Shown piece by piece: positions 20,601-27,306 of a stretch of DNA of 27,306 bases. Source of the DNA: Saccoglossus kowalevskii (lineage: Eukaryota; Hemichordata; Enteropneusta; Harrimaniidae). How positions within the stretch are numbered: the stretch's first letter is position 1; every line of letters begins with the position of its first letter. The notes below the pieces were generated by a model, which was given only the letters and a program-made list of their open reading frames with translations, ran no database searches and had not been told where the DNA came from. Location of the stretch: the NCBI RefSeq assembly GCF_000003605.2, contig NW_003114958.1, positions 112,051-139,356 on the forward strand. The letters run 5' to 3'. The position numbers were made by a program, and so were the translations under genes.

Positions 20601-22568
20601 CACGCAAACAATTAGCAATGGCCTTCGAGCTCTGTGTGGGACTCAAAGACTTTATTTTCAGCTTCGACGACCGAATTCCAGCCAAACATGAACCATGCAC
20701 CAAAAGCAGGGAAATTGCGTTTAACTTCATGAAAGATTTTTCCAAACAGCTCACAAGGGCACTGGCGTTCGTCCATGAGAAAGGGTTTATTCACAGAGAT
20801 ATGAAAATTGACAACATATTGGTGAGTACGCCCTCAGCAATATCGCATCGTGATCTATTGTTTTTATTTTATTTTAGTACATTTTACAGTCAATGCAGCA
20901 AACACGTCGCGTTGCATTATCACACGATAATATGAACCTCTATTCGCAAGTCAATTTATATCAATTTGTGTAAATTTATAAAAATCCTCTAAATTTTTAT
21001 TTTATTCGTCTAGATGAGACGATGAGTTCGCCTTCATTGCATATTACTGATTACAATCTCGCCTGTCTGTTCGTACATTAACCTGGAGGGAGTCATTGTT
21101 TACAAACAAGCATCTGCCCATGAGCCTTTGCGTTTTTAGCGTGTGTTGTCACAAGTTATCGTCGCTTGAGACTCAATTCCCGCGCGTGCGTAGGTGGCGA
21201 CACTCCAGCTTTAAGAACCAGGGGGTGCATGTCGCACTTGGCTGAAAAACTCGTTTCATTTATATAAAATGATATTCATGACAATTTAAAAAAATCGTCT
21301 GCTCAGTAAAACTGTGCGAACATACATTCCGATAGCCAGTATGGTAGTTCTAAATTGAATGATTCTTTTGTCACGAGGTGAAATCGCTGACATTCGTGAA
21401 AGGGAGGTTGCTGTGATGGGTGAGATAGGGTTTCGTTGTGTAGAATAGAAAACAGACTTCCATGAGACAAAGTCAAAATCAGAGATCCATGGGGTTCCGT
21501 TTATTGCAAGATGTCAGAGTACATTGAAGTCAAAACAAGAACTATTCCCTCCGAAAAACTGGTATTTGCATAATGTTGTCAAAATACAATACAGAGCTGT
21601 GATAGGTTCAAATTAAAGTGGAAGATTCCACTATCATAGCACCGTGTGTGTGCATGCGCAGTTTGAAGTAGAACAATTTTGAACGCAATATAATTATTTA
21701 AAATTAAAATAATATTCATGATATATGTCTTTCTTATGTTTTCCACAACGCATGCGTGATACTGCCGTGGTGTAATTGATACAAAATATTTCGTCGATCT
21801 AGAAAGCGTAATGCCACAAACCCGCTCTAAACTGTGGTACACTTTCTCAGTGTTGTTGACATTGAAAAAAATGGCCCAGTCTATGGATCTGCATCTACAT
21901 ACACTTCCACAGTGAGAGGATCCTTCGAACTAAGTGTATATTTTATCCTTTTACTTCCAAAATCTGGCATCACTACCCATTCTTTCAATACTCCCTTCAC
22001 AAGCATCTACGTTGTCTCCTTCCTCAACACCAAGACACAGTCCTTCCTTTCCTTAAAAAGAAAACAATCAACGGGGAATTAAATAATTCATACCTACTTC
22101 AGTGAATTTCTCGTTCTGGTTTCCATAACAGCGAATAACAATAATGTTGAACTTGCAAATATTTCGTTTGTATCTCATTAACAGGTGGACAACCAGAACA
22201 GGGTAAAGCTAGCTGATTTGGGGTTGACCAAGAGAGACCAAGACATCACGCATAGTTTCGTCGGCTCCGTCTATTACATGCCGCCGGAGATGTTAACAGC
22301 TAAGAAGTACAACTACAAGGCCGACATCTACTCGCTCGGTCTGATCTTCTGGGAGATGTGGTACGGTGAGTACGCGTACGAAGATGAAGACAGCAGCATG
22401 CTTGAATTCATCAATAAAATCAAGGACAATTACAGGCCGGATCTGAAGAAGCCAAATCAACCGTCTTATGACATGTGTGAGTTGATTAAACGGTGTTGGC
22501 ACCAAGACCCAGATAGACGTCCAACGGCTCCGGAATGTCTCGAGGCCGTTGAACGTGTGAAAGACTGA
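8940..22568 (+). CDS. DSTYK-like dynamin-GTPase/protein kinase fusion, complete, 10 coding exons, 992 aa
   Basis: Exons, all with GT..AG borders and in-frame joins: 8940-9137, 11789-11996, 14159-14448, 15540-15680, 16413-16514, 16624-16731, 17411-17526, 17947-19101, 20545-20821, 22185-22568. They sum to 2979 nt. Domain order: short N-terminal helical module (1-66); helical linker (67-135); dynamin-like GTPase with P-loop GETSSGKS (136-143), switch Thr163, DSPG (239-242), NKWD (309-312); long helical region (about 389-565); hydrophobic stretch (about 570-597); more helices; kinase from about 720 with ASGSFA loop (727-732), VAIK-type Lys751, HRDMKIDN (856-863), DLG (876-878), PPE (898-900) and CW..DP..RP near the end. 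Length and order match DSTYK/RIPK5 (human about 930 aa, from memory). Human DSTYK acts in the cytoplasm in FGF/ERK and cell-death signalling; the role of this paralog is inferred only. Family assignment is strong; true orthology is not shown. Confidence 0.93.
9138..11788 (+). other. Intron 1 of plus gene
   Basis: 2651 nt, GTAAGT to CATACAG. It contains a small 24-nt tandem repeat near 9405-9470 and scattered open frames without recognisable relatives (for example about 10014-10322 and 10834-11121). No gene is supported. Confidence 0.75.
9405..9470. repeat. Three 24-nt units with TAATTCCCACGGGC core
   Basis: TTCCCACGGG recurs at about 9411 and 9435, and TTCCACGGG near 9459, separated by AT-rich ATTAATTA spacers. 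Confidence 0.8.
11789..11996 (+). CDS. Plus gene exon 2: helical linker
   Basis: It starts GADVLQEILQEDKEKRNELL after CATACAG and ends NDCPILVAG across the splice, donor CTG|GTAAAT, phase 1. Charged helices resembling a coiled coil lead into the P-loop strand; the paralog ends identically with DCPILVAG. Confidence 0.93.
12155..12311. mobile_element. TTAA-flanked MITE, copy A
   Basis: The left end TTAAAGCGTCACCTACGCA is inverted at the right end as TGCGCAGGTGACGATACTCC followed by CGCTTTAA. TTAA lies at both ends (12155-12158, 12308-12311), as expected of a piggyBac-type target duplication. The interior (CATTGTTTACAAACAAGC, CCATGAGCCTTTGCG) is shared with copies at 16160 and about 21090. No coding capacity. 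Confidence 0.75.
13365..13438. repeat. Degenerate dispersed repeat, copy 2
   Basis: Partner of the copy at 898-1000, in intron 2 of the plus gene. Best-matched block is CCATATCGATCAGGACGC. Ends are not defined. Confidence 0.5.
14159..14448 (+). CDS. Plus gene exon 3: P-loop (G1) and switch I (G2)
   Basis: It starts two bases into a Gly codon after CTTTAG and encodes GETSSGKSTLLNLILGADIL, then LLSSTSVIC with Thr163. It ends IFWPFPLLR at CGG|GTAAGT. All 290 nt and both phases equal those of the paralog. The Walker A motif is intact. Confidence 0.95.
14449..15539 (+). other. Intron 3 of plus gene
   Basis: 1091 nt. The first 400 bases (about 14500-14890) are AT-rich with recurring TTTTACG/CTTACG words and may be an old repeat with GC-rich ends (GGCAGGGGGG and TTGCCGGCCC). 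No gene is seen. Confidence 0.7.
15540..15680 (+). CDS. Plus gene exon 4: G3 (DSPG)
   Basis: Forty-seven codons, GGLFIVDSPGIGENREMTK to INSANAGGVQKDR, between CTACAG and GTGAGG. It carries the DxxG motif at residues 239-242 and is near-identical in motif and equal in length to the paralog exon. Confidence 0.95.
15681..16412 (+). other. Intron 4 of plus gene
   Basis: 732 nt ending TTCCAACAG. It contains MITE copy B (16160-16306), which ends about 105 bases before the next exon. No gene is seen. Confidence 0.75.
16160..16306. mobile_element. TTAA-flanked MITE, copy B
   Basis: The left end TTAAAGCGGGAGTCGACACC is mirrored by GGTGTCGACTACTCTGCTTC plus AA at the right, where the flank has drifted to TCAA. 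Its interior shares TAGCGTGTCGTTGTTTAC and CTACCCATGAGC with copy A. The TIR is about 30 bp, imperfect. Confidence 0.75.
16413..16514 (+). CDS. Plus gene exon 5: G4 (NKWD)
   Basis: Thirty-four codons, LQKLLRSVAVSNDGEQ to CNKWDQ, acceptor CCAACAG, donor CAA|GTGAGT. It carries the guanine-specificity NKWD at 309-312. The intron after it is absent from the paralog. Confidence 0.93.
16624..16731 (+). CDS. Plus gene exon 6: GTPase domain
   Basis: Thirty-six codons, VPANEEELVKKDTLDKL to VFFVSTQK, acceptor GTACAG, donor AAAAG|GTAGGT, separated from exon 5 by a 109-nt intron. It matches the paralog VPKVESEKVKQDT...VFFLSTK. Confidence 0.92.
16732..17410 (+). other. Intron 6 of plus gene
   Basis: 679 nt. 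It holds a 9-bp tandem repeat (16842-16894) and an AT-rich, AATTAA-rich stretch (about 17095-17280). The paralog has no intron here. Confidence 0.75.
16842..16894. repeat. (ACGAACATT)6 tandem repeat
   Basis: Six near-perfect 9-bp units. The related words ACGAACACTGG just upstream and ACGAACAAAC downstream may be diverged edges. Confidence 0.95.
17411..17526 (+). CDS. Plus gene exon 7: end of GTPase domain
   Basis: Thirty-eight codons plus two bases, AATSIKAVGFPSSDFD to LPISVKYKLQIYY, acceptor TTCACAG, donor ACGA|GTAAGT, phase 2. It matches paralog exon 6. Confidence 0.9.
17527..17946 (+). other. Intron 7 of plus gene with (ATT)n
   Basis: 420 nt at a position shared with the paralog (phase 2). 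It includes a pure ATT/TTA trinucleotide run at about 17619-17671. Confidence 0.85.
17619..17671. repeat. (ATT)n microsatellite
   Basis: About 17 uninterrupted ATT units. Confidence 0.97.
17947..19101 (+). CDS. Plus gene exon 8: helical stalk, hydrophobic segment and kinase N-lobe start
   Basis: The longest exon, 1155 nt, starting WLAYLMSRSALQLRTK and ending EETALR at CAG|GTATGT. Charged helices come first (including FREIESDLEMRKREIVDSLL), then a hydrophobic run, ALGASSPILVPIAVVASVFL (about residues 570-597 in all). More helices follow, then IREFEFDF and the kinase ATP loop ASGSFADVYHASL with Lys751 in ALKVF. The first and third loop glycines are Ala. It spans what is three exons in the paralog. 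Confidence 0.96.
19102..20544 (+). other. Intron 8 of plus gene
   Basis: 1443 nt. It contains repeat-like units about 141 bp apart near 19560-19900, one carrying a 34-bp perfect palindrome. It ends with a GTTGTTG/TTCTTC pyrimidine-rich tract before TTTAG. No gene is seen. Confidence 0.75.
19771..19804. repeat. 34-bp perfect palindrome
   Basis: CAAAATGGCCACTGGTC is followed directly by its exact reverse complement with no spacer. An imperfect version (CAAAATGACCGACTGGCGGC, then CATTT) begins at 19630, 141 bp upstream, so the palindrome appears to belong to a tandemly repeated unit. Confidence 0.95.
20545..20821 (+). CDS. Plus gene exon 9: kinase core to catalytic loop
   Basis: It runs from KLASPYVVEFHGSAF to HRDMKIDNIL, acceptor CTTTAG, donor TTG|GTGAGT. 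MAFELCVGLKDF is the hinge region. The catalytic loop has Asp858, Lys860 and Asn863, all expected of an active kinase. Confidence 0.95.
20822..22184 (+). other. Intron 9 of plus gene
   Basis: 1363 nt ending TTAACAG. It contains MITE copy C (about 21090-21214). The remaining open frames show no family. Confidence 0.75.
21090..21214. mobile_element. TTAA-flanked MITE, copy C (left end lost)
   Basis: The interior (CATTGTTTACAAACAAGCA, CCATGAGCCTTTGCG, TAGCGTGTGTTG) and right end (GCGTGCGTAGGTGGCGACAC, then TCCAGCTTTAA) match copy A. The left terminal repeat is missing or unrecognisable. TTAA remains at 21211-21214. Confidence 0.7.
22185..22568 (+). CDS. Plus gene exon 10: kinase C-lobe and stop
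   Basis: 127 residues and TGA. KLADLGL carries DLG in place of DFG (Asp876 kept). VYYMPPEM ends the activation segment with PPE for APE, followed by KADIYSLGLIFWEMW (helix F, with Asp). CWHQDPDRRPT near the end is typical of TKL/RIPK-like kinases. The protein stops soon after the kinase fold with no long tail. Confidence 0.96.
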   Translation: MDNQNRVKLADLGLTKRDQDITHSFVGSVYYMPPEMLTAKKYNYKADIYSLGLIFWEMWYGEYAYEDEDSSMLEFINKIKDNYRPDLKKPNQPSYDMCELIKRCWHQDPDRRPTAPECLEAVERVKD

Positions 22569-22590
22569 TTTATACCTCTTCCTGGCATTC

Positions 22591-22596
22591 AATAAA
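22591..22596 (+). terminator. AATAAA poly(A) signal of plus gene
   Basis: Canonical hexamer 23 bases after the TGA, implying a very short 3' UTR. No closer alternative is seen. Confidence 0.8.
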
Positions 22597-25500
22597 TATA
22601 CTTTTGAAGAAAATGGCCGCCGGGATTTCGTTGACAGCGAGAGACGCGCGTGACTTAAGTTCTATCCCCTCCAATAAGCCGCCGCACTGTGACGTTATTG
22701 TTTACATTTTTGCCAACTAGTATGCAAATGTTTGATAACAAATGTCCCTTACTGATCAACACGGGCTCGAAATCCGCTAAAATCCGATAAAATTGTCCAA
22801 ATTGTCCAAATTAACAGAACACATAAGTGTGTATTTAATAACAACAGCGAACAACGACGGTATTTTATCTTCGAGTGCGAACGATCAGTCCTTTTCAACC
22901 AGTTACTGCGCACGCGCGCGCACGGGATTCATGATCTCTATTTTCTGTAGAGACTTTATAAACGCGAAGAGTTTAATTTAGAACATCGCTGAACCGATTA
23001 CACCAATCAAGTAATAGTGCTCACAAAATATGAGAGTCGTCATCTGGAGTGAAAGCATGGAACATGGAACTACCTGGAGCTCTATTTTGTTATACAATTT
23101 GCAGCAAAAGTTGCGCTGATTATCACAATAATATAGAAAGGACGTTTCATTTTCTAAACTTCACATGCACCAGTGGAACAGCGGAAGCGATGGCGAGGGG
23201 AATGGAACAATATTTTGAGAGGCAAAAACATGCATCGTAGCTCTTTCGCTCTCCGCGAGATTCCGGCGGTCATTTGCGCTTAAGGTCTGTTCTGGAATCT
23301 CACGATAGTATCGCCGAGAGGAACACATACATTTATACCATATTGGTGTGTTCGCCTAACCTGATGCCCCCCTCAAAGCGAATCACCTATTATGCTCACC
23401 TCAACTCAATGTGATGTTCCGATATCGTACCGGAAACGGAAGTGTATCAACTTGGAACCTTATCACACCGTCATTATAATTACAGCAGTAATATATGTGC
23501 GACCATATTTGTGTTTTCACGTTTTATCTCTCATATGACTATTATTTACGTTGGAAATTTATATGCAGATATTTTCAGCATTAACCTGACCCGAATGGTA
23601 TATATATTGTCTAATTCAAGTTGTTTACTGTTACGGTTTTAGTCATGTCCTTTTATCGTTCTCAGCAGTTTTAAAGACTTCAATTATGATCCGGAACAAC
23701 AATTACTGCCTATTTTTGTATTTGTTTAAATGAAGATAAAGTCACTTTCATGCCGCTTGTGAACAAAATATAGGTCAATGATATTCACAATGACGTTTGT
23801 ATATAATTGCCATAACATTACAATAAACTGACTGACTATTAATATGCACTGATTATATATGTAACTATTATTTTATGTATTGTTTTAATATTCAGTTCAC
23901 TCATGGTGTTCTAATGTGTTTTTTTAAAATAATGTATAATTACAAATAACATGTGTTTTTATCGAACTTTATTCTCTTATTTTGTATTTTTAATATCACA
24001 TTTCCTGTGTCATTGATTTCATTTTGTAAAGGCCATCGCCGAAATCTGGACACTGAAAGCATAACATATACACTTCCAACGTTGTACGTTGAATCACTTG
24101 CAAGTGAAAAACGATAAGTCCAGCTCTCCAGAGGGCGCCCTCTATTGAAATCCAAGCAAACCTCAGGAACTACTGTACAAGATGACAACTTACCATGGGA
24201 CCCGGGCTATGCTTCTCTCTGACGCCGTCTCATTGATGATGTTATGTGTTATATCCTATATAGTGTCCATCGTGTACGTGACCGATCTCAACGAAATTGC
24301 GACCCTTAGTTAGTACATCGCCTTTTGTGAGATATTAGCCTTGTTTAGGGTTTCTTATCCATTAAGTCTAAAACAATATTTAGGTAAGATTCAGCCACTT
24401 TTATATATTCATATATACAAAAAATGTTTAAACTCATAACTATTGTCGCTTTAATGATTTATTTAGACGCGATAACTCGTTATTACACGTCGCAGTGTAC
24501 TGTGGGATGGAGTCAGAATTCAGCTGCAAAGTTCGATTCCACGATCCACTGATATGAAGGTAGACTCCTATTCATAGTTTTTGAAAATATTGGTCATAAA
24601 TCGCGTGGCCCGAGAGACTGTTATAGCATGTAACGCCCTCATGCGGCATTACGTGGAAATTGCCCGGTGACGTTTGGCTGAGACTTGTCATTCGGCATTT
24701 CGTTAAGACGCCAACGGCGTTTGAAAGTGACTCTTTATTAGGCACCAGAACTGTCGACAGTCTAAACCATTTTGTCAAATTCCCATTGCAACGTGTAACC
24801 TAATTGCTGTTTGTTACAGTACCATATTTTCAGAAAAATTGGCATAATATTAAACAAATTCCAATTTGAAAACACGATGTTAAAGCAAAATAGCAATGTC
24901 CTACAAATTTCGATATGTCATAATTTCTCCATCATAAGAACCAAGTATAAGGTGTTCTGATAATGACAAACTGAATAGCAGCAATTCCTCAAAAATATAA
25001 CCACCATTTTCTTGAAAAACAGACTAGTGACTCCAGCTTTCAACATCCTTCATGTTGAGGTATTGTTTCCCTGTCCCAATGTCAACGCTGAGGGCGGTTA
25101 AGAACAAGAAAACCAAACTAGCTTTGCCGTTTTGTAACTGGCGTCCATTGCGAATAGCAAGTAACCAGTACTCGCCATATTGTTCCACTGTGCCTAGATT
25201 CCGTAATTTGAAAACAAATCAGTAATACCAAAAAAACGTGCCCGTTCAGTCTGACTGCTTAGACTTCATATTTGAGATGGTTCTGACATTTCTTGATATT
25301 TATGTGCGAAGTGATAAGAAACACTTTTAGCATTATCATGGAAACACGTGTTAATTCGCATAATTATACTTTTGTGTGTCGATGTTGCATGATGTTGAAG
25401 ATTTCGAAAATTACCAAATAAATACAATCATCCTAGAATCGTTATTCACAGTGAATAGTTTAAATTGAAGCGAAACAGAGTGCCATATAAATATATTTAG

Positions 25501-27306
25501 CAAGTTTACGAGAGCAAATAGTGTATCTATAACGAAACAACATAACACCATCAAATATTAATTTTATTGGGGAACAAAATATACAAACACACGTTCATCA
25601 CTTCCGGAAAGGAGCGGAAAACGGAAAGTACGCCCTCAGAGCGCATGTATAATTTTGCACCCGGGAATATTCTTGATGTAAAATGAAAAAAGGAAGGTAA
25701 TAAACAAAATGGTTAAATTCTAATTTTTAATTGTTCTTGGTTATTTTTGAAATTAATAAGATTTTACGTAAAATGGTAGACTGGCCCAGCCGGGGCAATT
25801 TTCATAATAATTCTTTCTTAAATCTTCTTCCGATACAAAATTACGAAATATCGCGGCAACTCGGAAGATTCTATAAACTCGTTTTTCGAAGATTTATACT
25901 ATAAGACAATAAAAATTGCCACGACTAGGCCAGTCTAGTAAAATTGGTACAACTTTAAACTTCCGAGTCGGGGCTATAATTTGAAACCAACTTGGAACAC
26001 CTCTATCGTTTGTGAAGATTGATTTATCAATGGAAATTCCACATGATAAATATCAAAATTTAAAAGTTACAATGTATTCAATGCCATCCATCTTGATACA
26101 CAAAATACCAGGGGCACAAACATAATCTCTGTTGCGTCTGTGTTATGTTCACTCTAGAGTGTAGTTCTTTGTTTGCCATTGACATGCAGAAACACGCAGA
26201 ACTATTTGTAATGTTTGTTCCGGGCAGTATACAAAGTGCATTGATCCAAATGAAAATCGTGTTTGTTTACAACAAAGTGTACTTTCCTTAACGTAATTAC
26301 ATGTACTTAGATAGAAGTAATCTCTTTTCCCCAACGGGATCTATACAGTATAAGCAACTCGTCTTAACAGGTGGCCAGGACGATATAAAAAAAAAACGGC
26401 TTTGGATGTCGAGATGTCTGGTTGGAATTGCGTCATTGCAGGGAAGACATTGGCTCAGTTGTCACGAACGTGTAAATAGGTGTTTTGGATTCAAGAGCAA
26501 CAAATTTACACAAAATGGTCTCAAAATATTGTCATTGGTATTTTCATTGATATGTACACAAAAACGTGCACACAATCGTAGTAATAGTGTAGTACGTGCA
26601 TCTACGGAAATAGTGTAAGGGTGGGTTATTATTCTTATTGGGTGAGGGACGTGCTCAAAAACAAATAACATGTAACTCACGTATCTAACATGTAACATCG
26701 CGATCTACCACATAAAAAATAAAATTCTATTTCAGCGCAATTTCTCGCGCAGATGAGAAACAAGGTTATACATGGAATAAAATTGTATTTCATTTCTTCT
26801 CTCCGATCAATAATCTCACTTACAATTCTTTGAGAATCATACAAATCTAATGGAAAAAAAGAATTAATTTTTTTTCCGCCCTCCTCAAAAAAATGCCTTA
26901 TAAAAACCCGAGAAACAAGGAATAAATAAAGTCTGGCATTAGGTGCACGTGTCTAATACTATTTATTTCTTGCAACGATATACACGCCTTCTAACCTGTT
27001 ACCTTGGAGAATGATTAGAGACATATACACTCCCAGAGCGACTCGATAACAGAACAAAGAATTCTTGGCGTCGCCCCTTTACAGCAGAACCCAAAGTTGT
27101 AGGACACACTTCTTCCCATTATTATTGCTCTGTTTACCTACAGGTCTGTATTGTGAAGAACTCTATTTTACTCCGTAGGTACAATACTCGGACCCATTTA
27201 CCGACAATGATATAGGTTAAAAGAGCGGCCACTACTACCCCATTTAGGAGTCTACATGATTCAACGGTGGATACCATCTGTAACAGACACAAGTGGTGGT
27301 GGTGAT
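22597..27306. other. Intergenic region, no recognisable gene
   Basis: 4.7 kb of AT-rich DNA. Open frames up to about 105 codons on both strands resemble no family. It holds one imperfect inverted repeat (25777-25938) and a CpG-rich patch near 22900-22925 (CGCACGCGCGCGCACGGG). No exon series can be built. Confidence 0.6.
25777..25938. repeat. Imperfect inverted repeat, MITE-like
   Basis: TAGACTGGCC at 25777-25786 is inverted as GGCCAGTCTA at 25929-25938. Similarity continues inward (GGGGCAATTTT against AAAATTGCC; AAATCTTC against GAAGATTT), giving arms of about 50-60 bp with mismatches around a short loop. Class unknown. Confidence 0.6.

Noticed and set aside
24480-24555. tRNA-like box B, GTTCGATTCC, near 24532
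   Set aside because: No matching box A at the right distance and no closing acceptor stem; not a tRNA, at most a chance match.
26301-26618. 105-codon plus-strand open frame in the intergenic region
   Set aside because: No domain, no paired splice sites or poly(A) signal with it, and composition like the surrounding DNA.

Overview
The window is animal genomic DNA. Its genes have many short exons with GT..AG introns and one AATAAA poly(A) signal. It has AT-rich introns full of microsatellites and MITE-like repeats, and no bacterial-style operons. The repeat style and the gene family suggest a marine invertebrate (deuterostome such as amphioxus or hemichordate, or a lophotrochozoan), but the species cannot be fixed from the sequence alone.

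The main content is two paralogous multi-exon genes arranged head to head. Each encodes a dynamin-type GTPase fused to a long helical region, a hydrophobic segment and a C-terminal protein kinase. This is the layout of dual serine/threonine and tyrosine protein kinase (DSTYK, also called RIPK5). The plus-strand gene (start codon 8940, stop ending 22568) can be read completely as 10 coding exons giving 992 residues, with all joins in frame and AATAAA 23 bases after the stop. The minus-strand gene (start 7804, running left) has 9 visible coding exons covering 788 full codons. It leaves the window inside the kinase N-lobe, so its catalytic half lies beyond position 1. Both keep P-loop (GETSxGKS), switch Thr, DSPG and NKWD motifs. 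The plus gene has HRDMKIDN, DLG and PPE kinase motifs.

Layout. 1-262: intron of the minus gene. 263-7804: coding exons of the minus gene (exon 9 to exon 1). 7805-8939: shared divergent 5' region, with a probable non-coding first exon of the minus gene ending at 8594 and two upstream ATGs before the plus start. 8940-22568: the plus gene. 22597-27306: intergenic DNA with no recognisable gene.

Notable non-coding structure: a decayed extra copy of minus-gene exon 5 inside its own intron 3; a ~490-bp GGTGRGCAAAATT minisatellite in the same intron; a (TAAA)36 tract filling most of minus intron 1; a TTAA-flanked MITE family with three copies, all in plus-gene introns; a 34-bp perfect palindrome; and an element with ~159-bp internal tandem units ending in a hairpin. 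The paralogs share six intron positions and differ at five. No viral or retroelement open reading frame was recognised.
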